Of a stretch of 9,526 nucleotides of DNA, positions 1-8,704 are shown piece after piece. The DNA comes from Bacteroidales bacterium (GTDB lineage Bacteria; Bacteroidota; Bacteroidia; Bacteroidales; Paludibacteraceae): assembly GCA_900767385.1 (NCBI GenBank), contig CAAFYY010000052.1, forward strand, positions 1-9,526, in the 5' to 3' direction. Both the position numbers and the translations under genes were made by a program. The notes below the pieces were generated by a model. It made no database searches, was not told where the DNA came from, and saw only the letters and a list, made by a program, of their open reading frames with translations. Every line of letters starts with the position of its first letter. Within the stretch, counting starts at the first letter, position 1.

Positions 1-149
1 CGGCTGAGCAGTTGCACTACTCTCCACTCACCAGAACAATTTCGGCTGAGCAGTTGCACTACTCTCCACTCACCAGAACAATTTCGGCTGAGCAGTTGCA
101 CTACTCTCCACTCGCCAAAACAATTTCGGCTGAGCGGTGTTCTTACTCG
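1..149. repeat. 42-bp tandem repeat array, three full units plus a decayed fourth, open to the left
   Basis: Units lie at 1-42, 43-84 and 85-126, each starting CGGCTGAGCAGTTGC and ending AACAATTT. Units 1 and 2 are identical. Unit 3 differs at two bases (A to G at 114, G to A at 118). A fourth copy starts at 127 with CGGCTGAGC, then diverges, with scattered matches up to about 149. The array touches the left edge, so its full length is unknown. The unit length is a multiple of three, so one frame on each strand stays open through the array (14-residue periodicity). There is no ATG start or ribosome-binding context, so I read it as a DNA-level repeat rather than a gene. There are no spacers, so it is not CRISPR. 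Function is unknown; near-identical copies suggest recent amplification by slippage or recombination. Confidence 0.93.
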
Positions 150-498
150 TTACGTTATAGACTAATAATATATGTTAATAAAAGATTAACATTTAAAAAA
201 CTCCAGCTATTTTTAACACACATACTACAAATCACACACAATCAGCAGTTTTGTTTGATATACATTTTACCCTCGCAATGTCAGCAGAAAATATTTGGCG
301 ACCATGCAAAACCTGCACGATCGTTTTAGAAAATCTAAAAACAGCATTTCAAAGCGTGTGGTTTCATTCTGCAAGCATTGCGCTGCGGAAAGTAGGGGTG
401 CGACTATGGTTTGCTTAAAGTTTGTAAGCAGACAGACAAAATTCATGGCAACAGCAGTTTTTGTTGGTAAAATATTTGGTTGATTGAAATCGTTTAAT
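150..498. other. AT-rich intergenic stretch without a convincing gene
   Basis: I see no supportable gene here. A 62-codon frame (295-483) starts with TTG, has no ribosome-binding context and no recognisable domain. An 8-bp perfect inverted repeat lies at 172-179 (ATGTTAAT) and 185-192 (ATTAACAT) with a 5-base loop; no clear T-run follows on either strand, so it is a weak terminator candidate at best and could be an operator. A 6-bp inverted repeat at 412-417/425-430 is too short to weigh. The string AAAATATTTGG occurs twice (about 289 and 470); the second copy supplies the -33 element of the promoter described next. The stretch may be a decayed region or the flank of the repeat array. Confidence 0.5.
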
Positions 499-506
499 TA
501 CCTTTG
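475..506 (+). promoter_or_regulatory. Bacteroidetes-type promoter P1 upstream of the T9SS protein gene
   Basis: A TTTG at 475-478 stands 20 bases before TACCTTTG at 499-506. This matches the Bacteroidetes primary sigma factor consensus of a -33 TTTG and a -7 TAnnTTTG. Transcription would start near 511-514, giving a leader of about 100 bases before the ATG at 613. It is the better of two candidate promoters for the two-gene unit that follows, because both boxes are present. Confidence 0.65.
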
Positions 507-541
507 CAGCGCAAGACAGGTGGCGGTTCGGCATAGGTCAA

Positions 542-583
542 GTAAGCTTACCTCTGCTCAAACCTTGCACTATCTTTGCAGCG
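542..583 (+). promoter_or_regulatory. Second candidate promoter P2, with a palindrome at its -33 position
   Basis: TATCTTTG at 571-578 matches the -7 consensus TAnnTTTG. No good -33 TTTG lies at the expected distance; instead a perfect 10-bp palindrome, GTAAGCTTAC, covers 542-551. The ten bases CTTTGCAGCG at 574-583 repeat exactly those at 502-511 in P1, so the two -7 boxes and start regions look like a 72-bp spaced duplication. The lack of a -33 box could mean that an activator is needed, or that this is not a promoter. The start would fall about 25-30 bases before the ATG at 613. Confidence 0.4.
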
Positions 584-612
584 ATAACTCACAGAAACAA
601 AACAACACGTCT

Positions 613-2148
613 ATGAAAAAACTACATATTTCAATTTTGCTAACGTGCGCACTCCTCGCAGTTAGTCTGGCTTCTAATGCTACAATCCATTATGTCTATC
701 CTGGTGGACTAGGCAATATGGATGGAACGACTTGGGACGACGCAGCACCTGATATTCAGTACTTATTAACCCCAGGCAACTTTCCTGCTATAACTCTTCT
801 ACCACCTCCACATCACAATCCTTTGTATCCCCAAGATGACGACACCATATTTGTTGCCCAAGGCACATACGACCATATTTGTCTTCACTTCGGTGGATAT
901 AACGTAAATGGAGTAACGACAAATCGCTCTTATTTAAGTAAACTGCATATTTTCGGAGGTTTCAAAGGTTCAGAGACCTCGTTGGCGCAACGTACAAATT
1001 GGCGCTCGTATCCAAGCATCATCAGTCCTTCAAACGGTGATCATGCCGTATGGTTTGAAGGTGGAAGTTATTGGGACTCCATCGCACAACAGATAGTATA
1101 CGTTCCAATGGAAGTTGAATTTGACGGCTTCACCATTACCAACACAGCAAGCGATAAAGACGCGCTACGCATGGTATTTGTGGCAGCGTGGATCTCCAAT
1201 GTTCAGATAACAAAAAATAACGGTCTGCCGATCTTCGCAGAAAACCTCCCTAATTCGACAACGCTACACGATGAGACTTTCACCACAGCCACACTCATGA
1301 ACGTAGCTATCTATGATAACGCCGGCATCAATCAATATGCCTCAGTCATGGTGGCGGCGTCATCATACATTGATTTTCGGAATGTCACTGCTGTTAGAAA
1401 CAAATGTACAGGCTACAACTCAACACCTGCTATTTTCCATTTCTACTCCAATCCTTCTGACTTCAAGATATTGAATACTATTCTATGGGGAAACTCCGGT
1501 TCTGATAGAATTATCGACAATACAACGGGTGTGCAGCTGCATAGCGGATACTCAATCATAGAAGACTTCACGACTTTCGGCTCCGACTGGAACTCGTGCA
1601 TTGACTATGGTAATACCAATGACATCAATCCGATGATTACCTACCCCTATTATTTCACACCTACAAGTTCTGCCTATAGGACTGCCTACCTACCTTTCTA
1701 TAAAAAATATATGAGTCCCTATTGGGCATCACTCACACCGCCTCAACCATGGGTTTTCTACAACTATGACATAGACGGTAACTACCGATTCAACAATCCA
1801 GACAAACTCGACATAGGTGCTTGGCAATATAGAGGTGATTCTAAGTACGGAGTGGATGACAAATACTTCAAAGATACGATACAGTATGGAAACATAAAAT
1901 CGTCCGTCGCTCCAGAGTCCAACACTTCTTCCACAATATATACGATAGGAGATGTAGTTCCAATCTTTAATCTGCCTGAAGCAAGCCATGTTATGCTGTT
2001 TGACATACAAGGTAGAATGCTGAATAGGAATTTCGTTGTGAACAATGAATTTTCCATGCAAACGCCATCTATTCCTGGCATATACTTCATCGTTGTTGAA
2101 AATAATGGCGCTATCGTAAACACAACAAAAATCATCGTGACAAAATGA
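613..2148 (+). CDS. Secreted beta-helix surface protein with type IX secretion (T9SS) C-terminal sorting domain
   Basis: The product has 511 residues. I chose ATG 613 because it opens with a clear signal peptide (MKKLHISILLTCALLAVSLA, likely cut after SNA at about residue 23); upstream in-frame starts are TTG and lie inside the promoter region. Residues 24-70 (IHYVYPGGLGNMDGTTWDDA) resemble the start of Bacteroidetes right-handed parallel beta-helix proteins. The middle carries helix-rung-like stretches such as VEFDGFTITN and NTILWGN (288-294), then DIGAWQY (400-406), typical of the end of such domains. The last 70 or so residues match the T9SS type A sorting domain: VMLFDIQGRML from 460, GIYFIVVEN from 489, and terminal KIIVTK (506-511). 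The sorting domain is known to send cargo through the outer membrane via T9SS, where it is usually removed. No catalytic residues of a polysaccharide lyase could be identified, so enzyme activity is unproven; adhesion or glycan binding is equally possible. The stop codon overlaps the next start. Confidence 0.85.
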   Translation: MKKLHISILLTCALLAVSLASNATIHYVYPGGLGNMDGTTWDDAAPDIQYLLTPGNFPAITLLPPPHHNPLYPQDDDTIFVAQGTYDHICLHFGGYNVNGVTTNRSYLSKLHIFGGFKGSETSLAQRTNWRSYPSIISPSNGDHAVWFEGGSYWDSIAQQIVYVPMEVEFDGFTITNTASDKDALRMVFVAAWISNVQITKNNGLPIFAENLPNSTTLHDETFTTATLMNVAIYDNAGINQYASVMVAASSYIDFRNVTAVRNKCTGYNSTPAIFHFYSNPSDFKILNTILWGNSGSDRIIDNTTGVQLHSGYSIIEDFTTFGSDWNSCIDYGNTNDINPMITYPYYFTPTSSAYRTAYLPFYKKYMSPYWASLTPPQPWVFYNYDIDGNYRFNNPDKLDIGAWQYRGDSKYGVDDKYFKDTIQYGNIKSSVAPESNTSSTIYTIGDVVPIFNLPEASHVMLFDIQGRMLNRNFVVNNEFSMQTPSIPGIYFIVVENNGAIVNTTKIIVTK

Positions 2149-3455
2149 ATGTGAGAAAGTCTATTTTTATAAACCTTGTATTGGTTGGCTTGATCTTTAT
2201 GAGTGTTGCTTGTAAGGTGGTTGAGCCAGTTGCAAAAGATGCTACGTTCTATCAGTGGAGATGGAACCAACTACATGTAGATCCTGAAAATTATCATCTT
2301 ACATATTCCGGGGCGAATTTTATCATAACTGGAGAATCCGTTCAGCGAGATACGGTTGTTACAGATATAGAACATTTTTATAGAGAATCAGAAACTTGGG
2401 GTACAATAGAATGTGTCACTTCACTTACACAAAAATTAATACATGACATCTATATAAAAGATGGCCATACCTATATCACTGGACAAATGTTGACACTGAA
2501 TTATGATTACGATAACGCAGATTGGGACGGGAGCGCATATCACGGTGTTACTACGTCTGGAGATGCCTATCCTTTTCTTGAGATAGATGGTGTGCTCAAG
2601 GATATCACTCCAAAAGACCCGAGAGTGAAAAACTCTGCTAGTTGTTGTGGTCTTCACTTCATTTCAGATGGTAAGAAACTATATACCATTATCCTTGGTG
2701 ACAGCGAAATTAGAGAATTGCCTATAGGAAGGGCTTTATATTTTGACTACTACGTCTCTGAAGACGGCGGTGAACCCTATTATATAGGTTCTTTCGAAGA
2801 TTTTCTCGTAGGAGAAATGGCCAAGGTCGGCAACGAATGGTATGCAAGTGGCAGGTGGGAAACAAGCCCATGCTTTCAAAACAATACCGAATCAAAGATT
2901 TTCATTGCTCCGTTGGAAAATGGAGGCATGCTCCATGGAGTAATTGATTATCACGGAGAGCCATTAATGGTCGGTAGTCTGAGAGGCCGACCGATAGTCT
3001 ACTATCACGATTCTATCAAAAATCTGCCAGAAAAAGAAGGTTATATTGGCGGTGAGGCTATATTTGCCAAGATGATAGGCGATGACCTCTATGTCGGGGG
3101 ATGGCTCAACAATTATCCGGCAATCTGGAAAAACAACGAACTTCATGTGCTATTGACAAAACTACCTAAAGGGTTTAGGTATCTCATTTTTACAGATATA
3201 GAAGTTGTTGGCGATATGATCTATGTGGTTGGAGCTGGAGAGTATCCCGAAAATAAAACTACTCATACAGCATTTTTCCAACTCAAAGACACGGGTGACC
3301 TTATCCAGGAATATGATGAAGACAATGACCTGATTACATCTGTAGAAGTAATGAAATGGATAGGAAACACGACTTGGCAAAGTGTTGTATGGCATCCGGA
3401 TCAAGGCATGGGTAATAGTAACATCAACAAGCCCCGCATCCTCTTGAAATACTAA
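2145..3455 (+). CDS. Putative outer-membrane or surface lipoprotein with propeller-like repeats
   Basis: The product has 436 residues. Its ATG overlaps the previous stop as ATGA (2145-2148), which suggests translational coupling with the T9SS protein. The N-terminus (MNVRKSIFINLVLVGLIFMS, then VAC) is a lipoprotein signal with Cys23 as the predicted lipidated residue. Directly after the Cys comes KVVEPVAKD, without an obvious run of acidic residues of the Bacteroidetes surface export type, so periplasmic or surface location is open. The rest is beta-rich with a recurring motif of hydrophobic-Y-x-x-G type: FIITG (59-63), TYITG (109-113), WYASG (232-236), LYVGG (315-319) and IYVVG (359-363), one followed by PAIWKNNELHVL. 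Such repeats suggest a beta-propeller-like fold, which is an inference. I do not recognise a family or enzyme motif. Co-expression suggests that it works with or holds the upstream surface protein. Confidence 0.75.
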   Translation: MNVRKSIFINLVLVGLIFMSVACKVVEPVAKDATFYQWRWNQLHVDPENYHLTYSGANFIITGESVQRDTVVTDIEHFYRESETWGTIECVTSLTQKLIHDIYIKDGHTYITGQMLTLNYDYDNADWDGSAYHGVTTSGDAYPFLEIDGVLKDITPKDPRVKNSASCCGLHFISDGKKLYTIILGDSEIRELPIGRALYFDYYVSEDGGEPYYIGSFEDFLVGEMAKVGNEWYASGRWETSPCFQNNTESKIFIAPLENGGMLHGVIDYHGEPLMVGSLRGRPIVYYHDSIKNLPEKEGYIGGEAIFAKMIGDDLYVGGWLNNYPAIWKNNELHVLLTKLPKGFRYLIFTDIEVVGDMIYVVGAGEYPENKTTHTAFFQLKDTGDLIQEYDEDNDLITSVEVMKWIGNTTWQSVVWHPDQGMGNSNINKPRILLKY

Positions 3456-3473
3456 ACAGACATTCTAAACCCC

Positions 3474-3508
3474 TCAGCCTCGCTCTCATACAGCGGGGCT
3501 GATTTGTT
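3474..3508 (+). terminator. Intrinsic terminator after the lipoprotein gene
   Basis: An 11-bp stem with one G-T wobble pairs 3474-3484 (TCAGCCTCGCT) with 3492-3502 (AGCGGGGCTGA) around a 7-base loop, followed by a short T-rich tail (TTTGTT). It lies 18 bases after the stop at 3455 and separates the surface-protein pair from the chaperonin operon. The tail is less perfect than that of the terminator after groEL. Confidence 0.8.
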
Positions 3509-3521
3509 CAGCATAGTTCAA

Positions 3522-3575
3522 GAAACCATCATTTCAGAGCGCATGGTTTCAGATTTTCCTCTCAGTACCATGTGC
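3522..3575 (+). promoter_or_regulatory. Two overlapping inverted repeats upstream of groES
   Basis: GAAACCAT (3522-3529) pairs perfectly with ATGGTTTC (3543-3550) across 13 bases. The segment GCGCATGGT (3539-3547) can instead pair with ACCATGTGC (3567-3575) across 19 bases, with one wobble. The two pairings share 3543-3547 and exclude each other. This is the only organised structure I see in the 250-base gap 3456-3705. No CIRCE element (TTAGCACTC-N9-GAGTGCTAA) is visible, and I see no strong TAnnTTTG box for groES; the nearest is ACCCTTTG at 3674-3681, which lacks the leading TA. The role is unknown: heat-shock control or a chance structure. Confidence 0.35.
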
Positions 3576-3705
3576 ACACTTCAGTCTTTTACAAACGACA
3601 CGACAAAAACATATACGAAATCTTCAAATTGGCACAAAAAACGCATTAAGACACCGCGGAGCAAACCTCCACAACCCTTTGAATAAACTAAAAAAACTAA
3701 CGAAT

Positions 3706-5627
<1,922 letters not shown>

Positions 5628-5654
5628 TCACATCTCCATATCACATAAATCCCG

Positions 5655-5689
5655 ACTCCTTTGGTGGTTTTCCATCAAAGGAGTTTTTT
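5655..5689 (+). terminator. Strong intrinsic terminator after groEL
   Basis: A 13-bp stem with one wobble pairs 5655-5667 (ACTCCTTTGGTGG) with 5672-5684 (CCATCAAAGGAGT) around a TTTT loop, and runs into T5684-T5689. It starts 28 bases after the groEL stop and isolates the chaperonin operon from the sugar operon. Confidence 0.95.
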
Positions 5690-5723
5690 GTGTCTGAAGT
5701 GGGTCAATGCGAAAAAAAATAAC

Positions 5724-5731
5724 TACCTTTG
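5724..5731 (+). promoter_or_regulatory. Bacteroidetes -7 promoter box for the sugar operon
   Basis: TACCTTTG fits TAnnTTTG exactly and is the same 8-mer as the P1 box at 499-506. It lies just after the groEL terminator and an A-run (5712-5719). No TTTG is present about 20 bases upstream, so the -33 element is weak or absent. The start would be near 5736, at the base of the folded leader. Confidence 0.6.
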
Positions 5732-5734
5732 CAA

Positions 5735-5811
5735 CGTAATGTATACAATTCCCAACTAGCGGTTTTTTAGTCGTATGGGCTGAACCGCCAAACCATCTTG
5801 GGAGCATTACG
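5735..5811 (+). promoter_or_regulatory. Structured 5' leader with nested helices, candidate RNA regulatory element
   Basis: Three perfect helices nest in order. P1 pairs CGTAATG (5735-5741) with CATTACG (5805-5811). P2 pairs TCCCAA (5750-5755) with TTGGGA (5798-5803). P3 pairs GCGGTT (5759-5764) with AACCGC (5783-5788). A short apical helix AGTC/GGCT (5769-5772 with 5778-5781, one wobble) can close a GTATG loop. Internal loops are asymmetric (8 against 1, and 3 against 9 bases). The predicted transcription start falls at the foot of P1, and the ribosome-binding site at 5824-5828 lies just outside, so the fold does not hide it. No T-run follows, so it is not an intrinsic terminator. It could bind a protein (for example an antitermination factor) or a ligand, or simply protect the 5' end. 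I do not recognise it as a named RNA family. Confidence 0.5.
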
Positions 5812-5835
5812 GCACAAGAAAACAGGAGAATAGAC

Positions 5836-6606
5836 ATGGACTTTACGCCTCAGAAATATAAAGAACTCATCACGGCACTTTTCAGACACGGCTACCAATC
5901 CATCACCTATGCCGACTATTGCGAGATGAGACAGCACGGACTGCCATTGCCAGAACGATTCGTGATTCTCCGACACGACGTTGACCTTCACGCCAAACGC
6001 TCTGCCGTCATTGCAAGGATAGAGGCCGAGGCCAACGCCAAGGCTGTCTATTATTTCCGCTACATCCCAGAAAGCAACCAACCGGAGGTCATCAGGGATA
6101 TCGCGGCGTTGGGACACGAGATTGGCTATCATTACGAAGACATGACCGTCTGCAATGGCAACGAAGAGGCAGCCTATACCCATTTCTGCAAGTGGCTGGG
6201 ATATTTCCGTAAGTTCTATCCCGTAAAAACCATCTGTATGCACGGCAGCCCGAGAAGTCAGTACGACGCCAAAGACCTCTGGAAGAACCACAGTTACTCT
6301 ACCCTACAAATCATCGGCGAGCCCTACCTGACAACAGATTTCGACGATGTCTTCTATCTCACCGACACAGGCCGCTGCTGGGACGGTGCCCGTTATAGCG
6401 TCAGAGACAAGGTCGAGCAGCACTTCGGACTCACCTTCCACACAACGGACGAAATCATTCGCGCCGTCGGCAACGACCAACTGCCACCCCATCTGATGAT
6501 CACCACCCACCCGCAACGATGGATCAGCGACAAAGGGGCATGGCTGATGGAATGGGCAAAGCAGAATCTCAAGAACCAAGTCAAGCGCATACTCATAAAA
6601 CGATGA
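5836..6606 (+). CDS. NodB-like polysaccharide or sugar deacetylase family protein
   Basis: The product has 256 residues and lacks a signal peptide, so it is probably cytoplasmic. ATG 5836 is supported by AGGAG at 5824-5828, seven bases upstream, one of the few clear Shine-Dalgarno sites here. Motifs in order fit the carbohydrate esterase 4 / NodB fold: VILRHDVD with the Asp pair at 48 and 50, GHEIGYHYED with His94 and His99 as likely metal ligands, ICMHGSPRS (His136) and MITTHPQRW near the C-terminus. These proteins remove N-acetyl groups from sugars; the substrate cannot be read from the sequence. It is the first gene of an operon making a diacetamido sugar, so a nucleotide sugar or lipid-linked sugar is plausible. 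Its stop overlaps the next start as ATGA (6603-6606). Some relatives in sugar clusters are only deacetylase-like, so activity is not certain. Confidence 0.72.
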   Translation: MDFTPQKYKELITALFRHGYQSITYADYCEMRQHGLPLPERFVILRHDVDLHAKRSAVIARIEAEANAKAVYYFRYIPESNQPEVIRDIAALGHEIGYHYEDMTVCNGNEEAAYTHFCKWLGYFRKFYPVKTICMHGSPRSQYDAKDLWKNHSYSTLQIIGEPYLTTDFDDVFYLTDTGRCWDGARYSVRDKVEQHFGLTFHTTDEIIRAVGNDQLPPHLMITTHPQRWISDKGAWLMEWAKQNLKNQVKRILIKR

Positions 6607-8123
6607 AGAAAGCAGTAAAAGTCAACTTCAAATACCTCCTCTTTGACATCGTCATCTGGACTTTGGTCATCGTGCTGATGGGATTATGGAGAATCATCAG
6701 CGATAAGGCCGAGGTGCTCTCCTACATCACCCTCTGCGTCATACTGATGTGCGTATGGCTCATGGCCAGTTGCCTGGTCGGCAAGTATCAGCCCCTGCGC
6801 CACAAGAAGAGCAAACGCATCATCCTCGAGGCGATGCACAGCCTCCTGCTGACGTTGGGAGTCTGCGGCATCGTCGTCGTCACTAAATTCTTTATCATCT
6901 CACCACTTGTTTACATGGGTGTGGTGGTCTGTGTCTGGGGCATCAACATGCTCTACATCTTCGTCCACCTGGCGATGAGATATGCCATCAGCGACGACAT
7001 CCCTCTGCCCGAAATCCTACCGCGAGAGAATGCCAACGTCCTCTTCCCACAACGCCAACTGACCCCTGAGAAACTCGCAACGATTCAAGAGTCTGTTCTC
7101 CAACAGACAGAGAGTCAAGAGGTGCTTGACTGGATGATGACGAATACGCCGCTCAACAGTTCCAACACCATTGTCCTCTCAACGGCAGACAAATTCAACA
7201 TCAACTCGTTGGTGACCTATCGTTACGACTGTTACATCAACCTCAAACCATTGAACGACGTTCTGGGCCTCAACACGATGTTCTGTGCTGTCAACAACAA
7301 ACTACCAGACAATGGTCTATACGTCTGCTGTTTCATGACACAGGATGAGCAGAAGCGACGAATGCTTAAGCGCTATCCGAAAGGACTCAACTACCTGCTC
7401 TACTCGCTCAGTTTCATTCAGAAGCGTGTGTTGCCAAAGATTCTGCTTACCAGTCGCATCTACTTCTCTATCACCAAAGGCAAACAGCGCGTCTTCTCAC
7501 AGACGGAGATTCTGGGCCGACTCTATTACTGTGGCTTCGAGGTCGTGGAGGAGCAGAAATTCAATGGCATGAGTTATGTGGTGGCTCGCCGCAAGAATAT
7601 GCCAGAGCCTCAAGAGCATAAGATTTACGGTCCGCTGATTACACTCAACCGCGTAGGCAAGGGGGGCAAGAAGATCAAGGTCTATAAGATGAGGACGATG
7701 CACCCCTATTCGGAATATCTCCAAGGCTATATGTTCGACAAGCAAGGTCTGCGCGAAGGCGGCAAGATTGCCAACGACATCCGCGTCAGCACCCTCGGCG
7801 CTTTCATGCGTAAGTGCTGGCTCGATGAGTTGCCTATGTTCATCAACCTCTTCAAAGGCGAGATGAAGCTGGTGGGCGTACGTCCTTTGAGCAATCACTA
7901 CTTCAATCTCTACTCCAAGGAATTACAGGAGAAACGTACGAAGTTCCGTCCGGGACTCCTCCCGCCGTTCTATGCCGACATGCCCAAGACACTCGAGGAG
8001 ATAGAAGCCTCCGAGATGCGCTATCTCACCGCATGCGAGAAGAACGGCGTATTGCTCACCGACATCAAGTATTTCTTCCTGATATTCAAGAACATTGTAT
8101 TCAAACGCGCAAGAAGTCATTAA
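6603..8123 (+). CDS. Membrane sugar-phosphate transferase (polyprenyl-phosphate sugar phosphotransferase type) with composite architecture
   Basis: The product has 506 residues. ATG 6603 overlaps the previous stop; an upstream in-frame start would intrude into the deacetylase gene. Four hydrophobic segments lie at about 10-30, 39-60, 75-97 and 100-123. Residues about 150-335 form a soluble region with a methyltransferase-like tail (YDCYINLKPLNDVLGL, then LPDNGLYVCCF, later GRLYYCGFEVVEEQ), but no glycine-rich SAM-binding motif. The C-terminal part is the bacterial sugar transferase domain: GPLITLNRVGKGGK (from 343), KMRTM (362-366), NDIRVSTLG (391-399), LDELP with the catalytic Asp408-Glu409 pair, and VGVRPL (424-429). 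The family moves a sugar-phosphate from a UDP-sugar to a polyprenyl phosphate at the inner membrane, the first step of O-antigen, capsule or glycoprotein glycan assembly. The usual re-entrant helix just before the catalytic domain is not evident. The donor sugar is unknown; the neighbouring genes suggest a diacetamido uronic acid or a partner sugar. Confidence 0.85.
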   Translation: MKKAVKVNFKYLLFDIVIWTLVIVLMGLWRIISDKAEVLSYITLCVILMCVWLMASCLVGKYQPLRHKKSKRIILEAMHSLLLTLGVCGIVVVTKFFIISPLVYMGVVVCVWGINMLYIFVHLAMRYAISDDIPLPEILPRENANVLFPQRQLTPEKLATIQESVLQQTESQEVLDWMMTNTPLNSSNTIVLSTADKFNINSLVTYRYDCYINLKPLNDVLGLNTMFCAVNNKLPDNGLYVCCFMTQDEQKRRMLKRYPKGLNYLLYSLSFIQKRVLPKILLTSRIYFSITKGKQRVFSQTEILGRLYYCGFEVVEEQKFNGMSYVVARRKNMPEPQEHKIYGPLITLNRVGKGGKKIKVYKMRTMHPYSEYLQGYMFDKQGLREGGKIANDIRVSTLGAFMRKCWLDELPMFINLFKGEMKLVGVRPLSNHYFNLYSKELQEKRTKFRPGLLPPFYADMPKTLEEIEASEMRYLTACEKNGVLLTDIKYFFLIFKNIVFKRARSH

Positions 8124-8128
8124 AAACC

Positions 8129-8704
8129 ATGGATTATTTCAAACACGAATCAGCTTATGTGGATGACAACTGCGTCATCGGCAACGGAACAAAGATATGG
8201 CACTTCTCACATATCATGTCCGACTGCGTCATCGGAGAAGGATGTAACATCGGACAAAACGTGGTGATTTCCCCACAAGTGAAACTCGGCCGCAACGTCA
8301 AGATACAGAATAACGTGTCCGTCTACACGGGCGTCATCTGCGAAGACGATGTTTTCTTAGGTCCAAGCATGGTGTTTACCAACGTCATCAACCCACGCAG
8401 CCACGTTGCCAGAAAACACGAATACAAAGCCACACTCATCAGAAAAGGGGCAAGCATCGGCGCCAACGCGACGATAGTATGTGGTCACGAGATTGGGGCC
8501 TACGCCCTCATCGGCGCCGGCACGGTGGTGACAAGAGACGTGCCTCCTTTCGCACTCGTCGTCGGCAATCCCGCACGACAAATCGGATGGGTGAGCGAAA
8601 ACGGACTCAAGCTGCAGTTCAACGAGCAAGGCATAGCCGTTTGTCCGGAGACGGGACAGACCTATCTACTCCAAGACAACAAAGTCACAAAAATCAAAGA
8701 CTAA
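8129..8704 (+). CDS. wbpD: UDP-2-acetamido-3-amino-2,3-dideoxy-glucuronate N-acetyltransferase (WbpD/WlbB type)
   Basis: The product has 191 residues, the usual length for this family. ATG 8129 follows the previous stop by five bases; it precedes the first conserved strand (SAYVDDNCVIGNGTKIWHFS). The protein is a left-handed beta helix built of hexapeptide repeats (for example CVIGEG, CNIGQN, VKLGRN, ASIGAN, ALIGAG). The stretch GPSMVFTNVINPRSHVARK (78-96) is the characteristic loop of WbpD/WlbB, and VVGNPARQIGWVSENG ends the helix. The family acetylates the 3-amino group of UDP-GlcNAc3NA with acetyl-CoA, giving UDP-GlcNAc(3NAc)A, as a cytoplasmic trimer. The C-terminal tail has CPETGQTY, a short extension seen in many relatives. 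The partner dehydrogenase follows after 18 bases, which supports the pathway assignment. The exact sugar stereochemistry is inferred from homology. Confidence 0.88.
   Translation: MDYFKHESAYVDDNCVIGNGTKIWHFSHIMSDCVIGEGCNIGQNVVISPQVKLGRNVKIQNNVSVYTGVICEDDVFLGPSMVFTNVINPRSHVARKHEYKATLIRKGASIGANATIVCGHEIGAYALIGAGTVVTRDVPPFALVVGNPARQIGWVSENGLKLQFNEQGIAVCPETGQTYLLQDNKVTKIKD

Noticed and set aside
1..149. CRISPR array
   Set aside because: Repeats are directly adjacent with no unique spacers between them.
172..192. Inverted repeat ATGTTAAT/ATTAACAT as a terminator
   Set aside because: The stem is AT-only apart from one G-C pair and no T-run follows on either strand, so termination is not supported.
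12..329. A 105-residue protein covering the tandem repeats
   Set aside because: Its start would be TTG inside a repeat unit, there is no ribosome-binding context, and the part after the repeats looks like translated AT-rich noncoding DNA.
295..483. A 62-residue basic, cysteine-containing small protein
   Set aside because: TTG start, no recognisable domain, and it overlaps the -33 box of promoter P1. It cannot be excluded, but I do not support it.
613..660. Lipobox (LLTC, Cys12) in the T9SS protein
   Set aside because: The residues before the Cys do not fit the lipobox well and the hydrophobic stretch continues after it; SNA at about residue 23 is a better signal peptidase I site.
3504..3686. 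A 60-residue frame upstream of groES
   Set aside because: It starts with TTG inside the terminator tail, covers the inverted repeats and has no domain-like composition.
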